Assembly (NCBI GenBank): GCA_948470475.1
Contig: OX419337.1
Coordinates: 33,775,484 to 33,839,483 of the forward strand
Direction: 5' to 3'
Source: Galaxea fascicularis
Lineage: Eukaryota > Cnidaria > Anthozoa > Scleractinia > Euphylliidae
DNA length: 64,000 nt
Shown piece by piece: positions 22,201 through 33,390 of the stretch; positions within the stretch are counted from its first letter, which is position 1; every line of letters starts with the position of its first letter. Under the pieces are notes generated by a model. It worked only from the letters and a program-made list of their open reading frames with translations, ran no database searches and was not told the DNA's origin. Made by a program: the position numbers and the translations under genes.

Positions 22201-25200
22201 GCAGTTTTTATTGGTGAAAATGATTATGATAATCAAAAGTGTTGTTTAATTCCTGCTCTGGAATCATGATTGTAAAAAAAGCATATAAATTATAATAAAA
22301 GTGGGATATTTCATTCTGCTGAACCTTGAACATGGAGCCACAATGAAAATGTGAATGTTAAGAAGGGTTATATCATGTTCACACTGCAACCAGGTGGACA
22401 ATCAGACATGGTTTGATGCTACTGACTGGTTTGAAAATTGATGAATGTAACTAAAAAGTAACAATTCACGACCCAATGTTTCAACACTTCTGTCTAGTGT
22501 CTTCATCATGTTTATTAGGATCTCAAGTAGGCTAAAATAGTGTCTCAAACACTCTGGGTAATTTGAATCACTTGTTGAGGTATTCGTCAACTACTGATAG
22601 GGGTGATGAATGGTACCTCTAAAATCTTGGGTCTCGTAAACTTCTCGTCCGATCTCGAAACATCAACAGCCTTTATGAAGAGTCTAGAAGTCTAGTTTAT
22701 AGTGCATTTAGTTCGGTCTCCAAGTCTTGCATGTTTGGTCTGCATGGGTCTCAGATTTTCAAACTAGGGTCTCTGAGTCTCAGTGAGTCTCGGATTTTAC
22801 CATTTGCCACCCCTATTGATGTGGTTTTGAATTTTTTTGTAGCCAGCAGTATTTATACCACTTAAATGCATTTTTAGGCCCCTCAACAATAACAACCATG
22901 CAAGCACCACTGGACTATCTTCACATTACTTTTAGTGTCAATAATATTATTATTGTCACTTTATACTGGCATTTTGCTTTTGATTCGCTCATCAGATGAT
23001 AAGCCAGGCAATCGCTTCAACGATGGAAAATGTGACCCAGTAGGTATTTTTGCTTGCTAGATACAACCAATTTTTATGGAAACTTGAAGTTTATTTGAAC
23101 AAGTGCTGAGGTCGAGATTAAATTCACTTAGCATCTTTTCTAATTTTGTGCAATTTGTTTTTTACAGGCTGGTCGGTTCTGGGCAGGTAGGTGGGTTGAA
23201 ATGTCATTACGTCTGTACATGTTCTACCCTAAATGTTTATGATGAAGTGGTCCCACAAAAAATGTTTGAGAGCCTCAGGAAGTCCACAAGGCAAGTACCA
23301 TGGGAACCCCATATGTCCAGATCGTTGAAACTCAAACTGTCTCTGCAGCATGCAGCACGGTTTTCTCCCCAATCCACTCATTGATGGGGTGCTAGTCTTT
23401 ACAGAGTCAACTTCAGCAGTGTGCATTTATACCTTTGTGTCTTCATTATCCTACAATGGTAGAGTTGAACATGGCTTATACTTTGCATAAGGATTGCTTA
23501 CTATCATAAGTATTAATATATTCCTTCTTGCTCAAAGAAGAAGATAATGAACTCCAGTTGCAGCGTTTTACTTCACTACATGCAGCGTATTAATTTTGGC
23601 AGCGACATTAGTAACAACTTTCTCATTTGTTATATAGGTACCATGGGTCCGGAACCAGTTCCCACAAAAGTTGTACCCCATCAAGGAAGTTTGGTTAGTT
23701 CATGACTTTCAATAAGATTTGTAGCAGGTGTATGCGCGGCTGTGGCAATCCAAGCGGCCATTTTAAGGTTTTAAGATTTTTGAAGTTTTTGTTGACCAAC
23801 ATGGCCAAGTAGTCGGTGACTCGATGAAAGTTCAGGCATAAAAATCAAAGATCATAAAACTCCTTTAAACAGCGTACCCCACATTAAAACCGATTTCCTT
23901 TAGTGTGAACAGCCCATGGATCTGTTGTGGCACGCCTTTTTGGGACCATCCTTGTTTTCTTAATTGACATAAGAAGTGAATGCACAGGACATGCTTTTCC
24001 AAAAGAACGCATATTCTGAAAGTTATGTGAGTAAACACGGCGAAACTTTGTCCCCAAAAGACAAATTTACGTATTCCAGGTAAACTGTATTCTGGTCATT
24101 GGGGTTCATTTCTTTCACTTCGAAGACAGGATAGACCCCAAAAGAACACGATTACCGCCTCTTTTGAAGTTACTCTCATTAGTCCCTCTACTGACTCTGT
24201 TGAGCACTGAAAATCCACGTGACATAACAGTGTTTGTCCGTGGAGAGGTCCTATCAATGTTTTGGCCCGTGAAATTCCGTCCCTTCCATTTTCCTTTTAT
24301 TTTTTCTCCGTTAGTAGACAGGTTTTGCATCGTATTTTGAGATATTACGTTTTATTCCACCTTTTTTTTTTAATCTTTCACCTTAACGGTCAAATTGGCC
24401 AACTATAATTTTCAAATCAGATGAAGACTGATCCTCGCAGTTGTGAACGCAATCATCTGCAATTGCGTAAAGAAGCCTTAAAATTCAGGACGTTGCCAAG
24501 TCTTGATTTTTTTTTCAGGCTTCTTTACGCAAATGCATATGATTGCGTTCACAACTGCGAGGATCAGTCTTCATTTGACTTCATTTTCGCAGTTCATATG
24601 ATTCATTTCATACGACACACTCATATAATTTTCAAGTGCCACTTTCAGCGAACGTTTTTTTGGAAGAAAATTTAGCGATAAACAGTTAAAACGATTGAGT
24701 GATTCTTTCCCTTGGCAATCGATTTCATGGTTGCCCCTTGGCCGTTGCAAATGCTTATGTTACGAACATCAGATTTCCAAGGCAACTATTAGCCGACGGT
24801 CGCTCCACAGAATCACCCATGGTGTTAAAACGTCCCAAAGGAACGCACTTCTAGCATGAACCCCAACAACTTGACTAACACCTACGTTCTCTCGTTTTCA
24901 GTTTTCTCTTAATACTGACCACACAGTGCAAAGCCTGGTCGATAAGGTAACTAGACTGCAATTGTTGTTTTGTAAAGGAAAGTAAAAAAAATATATCCGG
25001 AAAAAATAATCACTGAGAGGTGTTCTACATTTGTTGGATAAAATTGAATACCCTACACTAAGGTATAAAATTGTCTGAATTCTAAACTTTTTGATGCTGC
25101 AGTGATTCAAAAATTGCAAAAAAATACGACTTGCAAAAATAACCGCCCCTTTATTTGTCGAAAAAATTGAAAAGCGCATTTGTTTGCCCACTTAAACTTC

Positions 25201-25629
25201 CTCTTTCAAGATTTTGTATTAGTTTGTAAACTTGTTTGTTTCAGATTTCAATATCCAATGGTCTTGCTTGGAACAAAGACAAAAGGAAATTCTATCTTGT
25301 TGACACCGCAGAAAGGTACTGCTACAGTTCACCGTTCAATCGTGAAAACATCTAGTCGTTACCTTTTGTGGTTTTTCCAATTAATTTCTTTTGGTATCGC
25401 TTACGCTCTTCGGGCTCCTTTTCTTTCTCATGCGAAGAAAGTCTCTCAAAGGGACCTGCATTCTTACAACAAATTTACAGTGAAATGTTGGAAATAATGC
25501 TCCGACCAGTTCCAAATTTTGTTTGAAAATGTGGGAATGCCAGGTAGTTTAGGACACAAAAATGTGGATATTGTTAGATAAGGAAGTCAAGTTGCGTTTT
25601 AGGTCCTAGACTCCATGCATAGAGGAAAA

Positions 25630-25669
<40 letters not shown>

Positions 25670-28600
25670 TTCATGAGTTAATCCTTAACCTTTATTTCTG
25701 TCTCGCCGCTCAATTTTCTTGAATGCTAATTTGCAGGAAAATTGAGGCTTTTGATTATGATGAGACAAGTGGCGCTTTACTGAATAGAAGAACTGCCGTC
25801 GAAGTTGATCCATCACTTGGGGTATGCTGGATTTAAGAAGTGCCGTGATAAATTTATACAATGAAACCCCGCCATGCTGACCACACCGTTATTACGACCT
25901 CTTTTCTGTGGCCCGAAATGCAAAACCCACTTGCTTGAAAATACCGTTGAACCGATCACCCCCCGTTAATACGGCCAAATTTCCCGATGGTGGTCTTATT
26001 AACGGGATTCCACTGTATTATTAGCCCCCGTCACCTTCCCCCTCGCGCGTCTTCACAGCACTTGCCCTCCAGATTTCACAGGCTAACATCTTTCCAGTAG
26101 TAACTGAGCCCTTTAGAATAGGGCGTTTTCCAGTTTTAGTATCGTGAAACTAGAGCCGAAGGAAATGTGTTTATGTTCGGAATTTGCATTTATCGCCGCA
26201 GTTTTTTCCTCTAGGGATTTTACGTCACATCTCGGTATTTAAGCCTTGTCGCCTCTCGCGTTAGTCTGACTCGACACAGCCAGTTTTCGCGCTCACACCT
26301 TGCCGAGCTTAATTTTTTCTAGTATGCTGTTTACGTTTAGTCTCTTAGTTTACAGTGATGTAATTCGTTTTTCTCCGCCACTACTTTATTTCTTGTATGT
26401 TAGTTTTTTCTCGTCCCCAATAAACACAACTGGTCGTGTCCTTCCTATTTCAACGTGTTGTTGTCTTTCTGCTGATTAGAACTTAAACGTTTTCTCTGCG
26501 GCGGAACGCAGTGACATAGCAGAGAATTACTATTACATACTTACTCTGGCCAATCACAACTGATAAAACTGGCATCGCAATGAACCAATCAGAATTCGAG
26601 GCAAATGTATGAGGATGGGACGATGCCAATTGGATTCAGCCAATCAGGACGTTTGTAGACAGGTTTAGCCAGAGGGCGTGACTCACAGCCGTGAAAAAAG
26701 CGATGGCATAAAATTTTGACGGACATCCGTAAAAACAAAAAACAAACAAACAAAAGGATTCTGCTAAATTCCAAAGCAGCGGTGCCACAAATATTGACTC
26801 CTTTATAATACTGGAAAAAAAATTGGAAATTAAATTACCTCTATTTTGATTCAGTTTCACTTTTTTTTGTTACTTAATCAAACAAAAAGATTCACTGAGT
26901 GGCTTTTCTTGTATTGACGGGCCACGATCCCGGTGCCACGTAGACCACTTTTGAAGGCATTGGATCACATGTTATTGGTAACCGCTGTAAAAAGACCTGA
27001 GGGACGGACCGTTAGAAAAGTGATCGAGTGGGGTGAGAATGAAAAAGAAAAATTCGTATAAGGAAAAGTAAAAGAAACAACATTCGTACAAAGAAGAAAG
27101 CAAAGAATAAGAGGAGGGTTTCACTCGCACTGGCGAAAAGAACTCATGGTGATGGCTGGCATCCCCCTCCCCACTCCCCCATCACTTTTTTAATGGTCTG
27201 TCCCTTGTTTTCCTTTTGCAGTATCCTGATGGAATGACGATCGATGAAGATGGAATGTTGTGGGTTGCAATGTACAATGGATGGAAGGTAAGTCGGGCAG
27301 ATTGAGTTCTGGACGCAGGGTCGAACCCGTAACGCTCATGTATTTCCGTGCATCGTTTGACTGATCGAATGAATCAGCTACGTGGAGATTGGTGAAGGAT
27401 TGCTTTGAGTGTTCGGTGGCATTTCTCGACTGGTCAGCAGTAGATCCCTTCCGCCTCATCGTCTTTTCCCTTTGACTAGAAACTACATGAAGGAAAACGT
27501 AGCTTTACAAAGAGGGAAAAATTAAGAAGAATCGGCGCCTCGAACCCGAACTACAACAACTAGGGCTGGCTGCTGAAAATTGTCAATTTTGATATAGATG
27601 TCAGTGTTCTTAGTTTATTTGTCGTTTCCTTTTGCCAGTAACCTGAAAATTAAGTAGCATTTCGAAAGATTTAAAGTGGTTGTCAGCTTGAATGTGGGTA
27701 TTTATACCGTGCAATAGAAAATGCAGCCAATCAGAATGCAGAAACACCGTTGTATATTCGTCGGTATTCCACCAAACTCATTGTGCTTTGCACTGATTGT
27801 GTTGGGCTGCGTGTTTTCTATGGCATGGTATGAAACAGTTAAACGAAGCTTTCTTGTGGTGTACCAAGGAACATCCCACTTGTCACTTGTACTTTCTTTG
27901 CATACACACTCGTCGTGAGGTTCATATGTATACCAAAAAATTACGAGTGACTTATGAGATATCCCCGGTTTACCACTGGAAAGTATAACATGACTAGTGT
28001 CTACAGTTTGGTATCCTGAAGCTTCTTGAAATTAATGTTGTGGTGTTCCTTAAATATATTTCTAGCTTGTGCCAAGATCTGATTTTTCTACATGGTAATA
28101 AACTGATGAAAAATGTCTCTATATAAAGACGCACCTTCCTTACGTGGGTCAAATGTGAATTAAATTTTGCTAGGATCGCAAATGTTTCAACCGGTTGAAA
28201 GAGACAGATGGTTTATATAAAGCATTTGTTAACCTGTAGGTAGTCAGGTATAATCCTGACACCGGAAAATATCTTAGTCAAGTGGACCTCCCCGTTAGTA
28301 AAACAACTTCGTGTTGCTGGGCCGGCGCTAACTATGATGAACTTATTGTCACAAGTGAGAGGTGAGTCAGGCCTTGGCTAATAGTACTCGTAGTCGGTGA
28401 ACATCATCACTGCATGCTGCGAAGCGATTTGAGCGCGCTGCGCCAGGGCAAACGCCATTTTTGAGCTGTCGTTATCCGATCACTTCCACTGACGAATTTC
28501 ACGCATTTCTAAGTTTTTCACTCTGAACTGAGAACAAGGAATTTTAGCTTGTTATTTCTGGAGCATGTGTCTTCAATCTGTTATCAGGGAGCTTTCGCAT

Positions 28601-29200
28601 CGACAACGAAAACGCCAGAAAAAAAACAAGTTTTATTGGCACATTTCTTCTTTGCCGTCCCCTGCAAATTACATCGTGAAGTGACCAAATTCTAAGTTTG
28701 CTCGTGAACGTAAGCCCATAACGATACGTTTTTCTTTTTGTATTCTTACTCTAACGTCATTAGTCATTACGCAGTAATTTAGTCCCGTGACAGTTGATCG
28801 GTATTGAAATAATTGCGAAAACGTTGCAAGAACAACGGAGAAGAAATATTCATGTTTTAAAATGGCGTTTTCGTTGCCGGCGTCGTCGTCGTTGCTAAAG
28901 CTCTCTATTAAGAAGTACATGTCTTGTTCCTCATTTTTTTTTTTTTTTTTTTTTGTTAACTTAAAATTACAAAGTTTAACTACAGGATGTATTTCCCCCC
29001 CCCCTCCCCTTCCCTCCCCTCCCCTCCCCTCACGACACACACACAGACACATACACAAATGACAAAAGTCTTGTTCCTTATGCCTTCACAGTGCTCGACT
29101 AACCACAGAGGAGAAACAAGAACAGCCGCTGGCAGGCTCTATTTTGAGGATAAAAAATATTGGAACTCGAGGTTTTTCGCCTGTTACCTTCAATGGGTGA
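19255..29200 (+). CDS. RGN: Regucalcin / SMP30 family protein (gluconolactonase-type), 13 coding exons
   Basis: Exons: 19255-19404, 20154-20190, 20798-20868, 22133-22166, 22996-23039, 23168-23186, 23638-23693, 24902-24946, 25245-25315, 25737-25821, 27222-27287, 28240-28361, 29092-29200. All joins keep phase and give 302 codons plus stop, close to the ~299 residues usual for SMP30. Family hallmarks in order: LGEGPHWD (metal ligand E20), NRFNDGKCDPAGRFWAGTM (substrate-side R104 and N106), SISNGLAW (metal ligand N157), YPDGMTID (metal ligand D207) and QPLAGSI near the C-terminus. These correspond to Glu18, Asn154 and Asp204 of the human protein. The family is a six-bladed propeller that hydrolyses aldonolactones with a divalent metal and binds calcium; it is cytosolic, and no signal peptide is seen here. 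Exon 6 is only 19 nt. Introns are littered with mobile repeats but all splice sites look intact. Confidence 0.95.
19425..19952. mobile_element. Inverted-repeat element in regucalcin intron 1
   Basis: The left end (gtcaatgtaaacccccaccc, then gacaaggtggggatt) is inverted-repeated at 19911-19952. The interior is rich in 'ccccaccttggggg'-type words. It starts ~20 bp after the exon 1 donor. No coding content. Confidence 0.65.
20370..20720. repeat. Repeat bounded by homopolymer G and C runs in regucalcin intron 2
   Basis: A run of ~20 G at 20382-20402 and a run of ~17 C at 20672-20688 bracket a segment with 'gcatgcccccggacccccctag' composition. The opposed runs could pair. Probably a dispersed non-coding repeat; it lies ~80 bp before exon 3. 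Confidence 0.55.
21150..21445 (+). mobile_element. tRNA-derived SINE with (TTA)n tail, in regucalcin intron 3
   Basis: The head has an A-box-like stretch (ttggcacagtcatgagagc) and a B box (gggttcgattccc) at pol III spacing. A ~200-bp body follows, ending with a (TTA/ATT)n tail at 21422-21443. No acceptor stem closes, so it is not a functional tRNA gene. Confidence 0.75.
24421..24578. repeat. Hairpin repeat (~58-bp arms) in regucalcin intron 7
   Basis: 'tgaagactgatcctcgcag...ttgtgaacgcaat' to 'gcgtaaagaagcct' on the left is inverted on the right with a few mismatches, around a ~38-bp loop. Likely a fold-back repeat. If transcribed it would fold within the pre-mRNA. Confidence 0.8.
25630..25672. 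repeat. (AAT)n microsatellite in regucalcin intron 9
   Basis: About 14 AAT units, beginning ~310 bp after exon 9 and ending ~65 bp before exon 10. Confidence 0.9.
25857..26020. mobile_element. Short pogo/Tigger-like inverted-repeat element in regucalcin intron 10
   Basis: 'acaatgaaaccccgcc...gaccac' at the left is inverted at the right, which ends 'aacgggattccactgta'. The ends resemble the CAGTGGAA-type termini of pogo/Tigger non-autonomous elements, and TA flanks are present. ~160 bp, non-coding. Confidence 0.55.
26160..26460 (+). mobile_element. Possible solo LTR in regucalcin intron 10
   Basis: A 'tatttaag' TATA-like box (near 26237), a GC-richer stretch, then 'aataaa' (near 26420) and a T-rich tail, in the order seen in retrotransposon LTRs. 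Clear TG...CA ends and a target-site duplication were not found, so the call is tentative. Confidence 0.3.
28587..28905. mobile_element. Family C inverted-repeat element, copy 2, in regucalcin intron 12
   Basis: It begins gggagctttcgcatcgacaa and ends gttgctaaagctctc followed by TA; the ends are inverted repeats continuing inward as 'cgaaaacgcca/tggcgttttcg'. Shorter than copy 1 (~320 bp). No coding content. Confidence 0.65.
28937..29055. repeat. Poly-T, C-rich and (CA)n low-complexity tracts before regucalcin exon 13
   Basis: A poly-T run of ~17, then (CCCT)n-like and (ACAC)n-like sequence, immediately upstream of the last exon's acceptor at 29091. Open frames crossing it are composition artefacts. 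Confidence 0.85.
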
Positions 29201-29350
29201 ACTTGATAGACAAGAAATTTTATGGTGGATACTGGCACCGTGACTCGGCGTTTTGTGAATGAATGGTGAAGAATACAGCCTACTGCTTATCTAATTGTTA
29301 TAATTCGTTTTGAAATCAAATGTTTAATATATCTATTTTACAAAAGTTCA

Positions 29351-29356
29351 AATAAA
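29351..29356 (+). promoter_or_regulatory. Polyadenylation signal AATAAA for the regucalcin gene
   Basis: Canonical AATAAA 151 bp after the regucalcin stop codon. Confidence 0.65.
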
Positions 29357-29727
29357 CCAAAGACGAACAACTTCTAAATGACAATTTAACTGAAAGAAGC
29401 ATTCTCATGCCTTGGGTTGGGGACCAACACTCAACACTCAGTCTTTGAATAACTGAGGAGGAAGTGCTGCCTTTGTAATGACATCTGCAAACGGTTAGAC
29501 CTGCTGTTAGCCATCTCGGATAAGGACGATAAACGGTAGTTCCCTTTTCACAACACTTGATGGTAATAATCTGTGGGACGCCAGTTAAGGAACCTGCAAA
29601 TTGGTAACGAAAAGAGTAGGGGACATGGTGCGTTGCTCTTTCTCCTTCTTGGATTTCATCTGTCTTTCACATTCATGTTTGGGTTGGGTGGGTTGGTCCG
29701 ATCAACTGTTGACTGATAGCGGCAACT

Positions 29728-29842
29728 AACCTAACCCTAGGCTCGATTTCTAGCCTTGTGTGAGCCCACGTTTGAGAGGAGGATCCCTAACCCGAACCCT
29801 AATTCGAACCCCAGCCCGAACCCGAACCCGAACCTAAATCCT
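29728..29842. repeat. Degenerate telomere-like repeats (taaccc / cccgaa variants)
   Basis: Clusters of taaccctaggctc, ccctaacccgaacccta and (cccgaa)n run from about 29728 to 29842, close to variants of the metazoan telomere hexamer. The array is short and degenerate and sits just before the minisatellite domain. Confidence 0.6.
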
Positions 29843-30159
29843 TACTTGTGACCTGTGACTTGTGTATTGTACATGCTATAACCAGCGATGACGCTTTAAT
29901 TTTTACATGGTGACGTCCGATCTTAGCCCACAGGCGAATTGTACACAACGTTCTAGAAATCGTCGAATATTTGCCGCGTCGTCGTCGAAAATCCTGGCAC
30001 TTCCAGGATAAAACTCTCACGCCTTCGACTCGGAGAAGGTTTGCAGGGCAAGAACGTCATGCTTGCCCACATATAAGGCACTAATACATTACAATCCTAC
30101 ATATATGAATACACCAACTGACAAATGCACCTACCTCCACTAACACACACATACCTACA

Positions 30160-30880
30160 ATTATACTCACTTCTCTTCATTTGTACTCACGTACCTTCAC
30201 GTATACTCACTTACGTTCACTTATACTCACTTGCCTTCATTTATACTCACCTGCCTTCATTTGTACTCACTTACATTCACTTATACTCACTTGCGTTCAT
30301 TCATACTCACTTGCATTCATTTATACTCACTTACCTTCATTTATACTCACCGGCCTTCATTTTTATTCACTTACATTCACTTACCGGTATACTCACTAAC
30401 ATTCATTTATACTCACTTGCATTCATTCATACTCACTTACCTTCATTTATACTCACTTGCATTCATTTATACTCACTTACACTCAGTTATACTCACTTGC
30501 ATTCATTTATACTCACTTGCCATCATTTATACTCACCTGCCTTCATTTGTACTGACTTACACTCACTTACAATCACTTGCCTTCATTCGTACTCACTTGC
30601 ATTCATTTATACTCACTTGCCTTCATTTATACTCACTTGCATTCATTTGTACTCACTTGCATTCATTTGTACTCACTTGCCTTCATTTATACTCACTTGC
30701 ATTCATTCATACTCACTTACATTCATTTGTACTCACTCGCCTTCATTTATACTCACTTACACTCACTTATACTCATTTACCATCATTTATACTCACTTGC
30801 CGTCATTGTCGTCATTCATACGCACTTTCCTTCACTTGTACTTACTCTGCTTTACTTGTACTCACTTTCCTTTACTTTGC
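30160..30880 (+). repeat. 20-bp minisatellite, forward array part 1
   Basis: About 35 units of a 20-bp motif (ttcatttatactcacttgca and variants). The unit is free of stop codons in all three forward frames and is not a multiple of three, so every forward frame stays open and encodes the same 20-residue pattern. The 256- and 397-codon frames across it are therefore not evidence of a gene. Confidence 0.93.
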
Positions 30881-31487
30881 AAAGCGAGTGACACTCGAAA
30901 GCTTGAAAGACTACAAGAAAGAGGACTTAGGGCGGTTTTCAAGGATAATAATTCTAGTTACGAACAATTATTGGAGAAGGCGGATCTGCCCACACTACTA
31001 AATAGTCGCTTACAGGATCTGTGCATCCTTATGTATAAAGTAAAGCATAAACTGTGCCCTGCATATATAAGTAACATCTTTAAAGAACCAAATAGTAATT
31101 ACAATTTGAGGCAAGCAGATTTCTCTATACCCAGGTATGAGACAGTCACCTACGGCAAGCACTCTATTAGATATCTAGGGCCTAGGCTATGGATAAAACT
31201 ACCCAAGAGTATCAGGGACGTCACAATCCTAATGTCGTTTAAAAGCAAGATACGCCAACTCAATATAAGTGAACTTTTAGATGATGGCTGCGCAAGCTGT
31301 AGCCTTTGTTCATTTTGACTTCTTTTTACTATAAATCTCTTAATTACATAACTATAGATATTTTACCTACTGTTTTATATAGTTTTTAGTTTGTATATTA
31401 GTGTCCCCAAATTAGTAAGGGATTCTTTTATCCCTAGCTAGACGGTTTTGACACCTTAATAAAGTTTTCTATCTATCTATCTATCTG
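30881..31487 (+). mobile_element. 5'-truncated CR1/L2-type LINE inserted in the minisatellite
   Basis: 30881-31318 encodes the C-terminal tail of a non-LTR reverse transcriptase (pattern 'KLERLQERGLRAVF', then 'YKVKHKLCPAYISNIF', 'SIRYLGPRLWIKLP' and 'FKSKIR'), typical of CR1/L2/Rex-like elements, ending with a stop at 31316-31318. A ~150-bp 3' UTR follows with a 'gggattcttttatccc' hairpin. It ends in a (TCTA)n tail at ~31467-31485, as is usual for these elements. Minisatellite continues on both sides, so the array was the insertion target. Confidence 0.88.
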
Positions 31488-32042
31488 TACTCATTTAACG
31501 TCACTCATACGCACTTTCATTCACTTTTACTCACTTCCTTCACTCGTACTCACTTTCCTTCTCTCGTACTCACTTTGCTTCGCTTGCACTCACTTTGCTT
31601 CACTTGTAATCACTTCACTAGTAATCACTTCACTTCACTTGCACTCACTTTGCTTCACTTGTATTTACTTTGCTTCACTTGTCTCACTCTGCTTCACTAG
31701 TTACTCACTTTACTTCACTTGCACTCACTTTGCTTCATTTGTACTCACTTTCCCTCACTTGTGCACACTTTGCTTCACTTGTACTCACTTTCCTTCACTT
31801 GTACTCACTTTGCTTCACTTGTACTCACTTACAGTCACTCATGTGTACTTTCCTTCACTTGTACTCTCTTTCCTTCACCTGTACGCACTTTCCTCCACCT
31901 ACTTGCACTTATCATCAACTGTTTCTCTTCAGGTACGAACTAACCACACCTACACACACTTAGCATCGCTCATACGCATTTAACTTCACATATACGCACT
32001 TGCGTTCACTCGTGTGCACTTACCCTCACTTATACGGACTAC
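31488..32042 (+). repeat. 20-bp minisatellite, forward array part 2 (variant units)
   Basis: The same 20-bp lineage as part 1 but with units mainly of the form 'actcactttgcttcacttgt' (C- and G-variants). The different dominant unit suggests the segments evolved or were amplified separately. It ends near a short 'cggacta' duplication at 32035-32050. Confidence 0.9.
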
Positions 32043-32284
32043 GGACTACGGTGTTTACTCAAAGCTGAAGTCCGATTCCAAGTAAACCCGAGATGATTGC
32101 AGATTTCTTGACTTTTATTCCGAGACTAACTTCGGAAATATAGTTAGCAGTGCAAGGAAGGGGATAAGGAAGAGGTTTACATGCTGAGATCGTGCATTAG
32201 GTTTAGCGGAAGGTTTGTGCGTACTCAGTACGGAAAACTCGTCCTAGTTTCTCTAGTCTAAATTTCCGATTATTTAGCAAGGGA
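32043..32284. other. Unique spacer between oppositely oriented minisatellite arrays
   Basis: About 240 bp of non-repetitive sequence separates the forward and reverse arrays. No protein or RNA feature recognised. Confidence 0.6.
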
Positions 32285-33145
32285 GAGCTGTTTGTATGAC
32301 TGAAGGAAAGTGAGTGAAAGTGAGTGAGTTTTGCGCAACTGAAGGAAAGTGAGTACAAGTGAAGCAAAGTGAGTACAAGTAAAGCAGAGTAAGTACAAGT
32401 AAAGGAAAGTGCGTATGAATGACGGCAAGTGAGCATAAGTGAAGGAAAGTGCGTGTGAATGACGATAGTGAGCACAAGTGAATGAAATTGCGTATGAGTG
32501 ACGATAAGTGAGTAAAAGTGAATGAAATTGCGTATCAGTGACGGTAAGTGAGTACGAGTGAAGGAAAGTGAGTATGTGTGAAGGGAAGTGTGTATGAGTG
32601 ACAGTATGTGAGTACAAGTGAAGCAAAGTGAGTGCAGGTGAAGGAAAGTGAGTATGAGTGACGATAAGTGAGTAAAGGTGAATGAAATTGCGTGTGAGTG
32701 ACGGTAAGTGAGTAAAGGTGAATGAAAGTGAGTATGAGTGACGGTAAAAGAGTAAAAGTGAATGAAATTGCGTATGAGTGACGGTAAGTGGGTACGAGTG
32801 AAGGAAAGTGCGTATGAATGACGGCAAGTGAGTACAAGTGAATGAAAGTGAGTATGAGTGACGGTAAAACAGTAAAAGTGAATGAAAGTGAGTATGAGTG
32901 ACAGTAAGTGAAGGAAAGTGGGTAAAAATGAAGGCAAGTTATTGTAAGTGAGCGTAATTGAGTGGTAATGAAGGCAGGTGAGTATAAATGAAGGCAGGTG
33001 AGTATAAATGAATGCAAGTGAGTATAAACGAAGGCAAGTGAGTATAAGTGAGTGTTAGTGAGTACAAGTGAATGTGAGTACAAATGAAGGCAGGTGAGTA
33101 TAAATGAAGGCAAGTCAGTATAAGTGAATATAAGTGAGTATAAAT
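32285..33145 (-). repeat. 20-bp minisatellite in reverse orientation
   Basis: About 43 units of 'gtgagtacaagtgaaggaaa'-like sequence, the reverse complement of the forward array's motif. The part nearest 33.1 kb (gagtataaatgaaggcaag) matches forward part 1; the part nearest 32.3 kb matches forward part 2. The two arrays therefore mirror each other in unit type as well as strand. The 244- and 192-codon frames on the - strand are artefacts of the repeat. Confidence 0.92.
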
Positions 33146-33390
33146 GGGATCAATTTATGTTTCTGCGCAACCGAGGTCGATTTTACGTTTTCAAGCTCGC
33201 TCAACAACCTGTACGTGATTTGGGTCACTCTATGTTTCTGAGAAAGTGAGCTCGGTTTGGGTGTCTCGAGCTCGAGATCCTTCACGGGCACGATCCTTGC
33301 CAAGCGAACTCGATTTACATCTTTCAAGCTCGACACTCTTTACGAGCTCGGTTGACCAACGCAATGAACGAAGCGAGCTCGGTTTCCATT

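Noticed and set aside
27300..27560. Possible further SINE on the - strand (gggttcgaccctg B-box-like word at ~27319)
   Set aside because: Only a B-box-like word was found; no A box at the right distance and no tail, so not called.
30125..31001. Long open frames (256-397 codons) encoding HLYSLAFIYTH-type repeats
   Set aside because: The 20-bp minisatellite unit has no stop in any forward frame, so all frames are open; not evidence of a protein.
32203..33113. Long - strand open frames (185-244 codons) over the reversed minisatellite
   Set aside because: Same artefact as on the forward array; the frames overlap one another in different registers.
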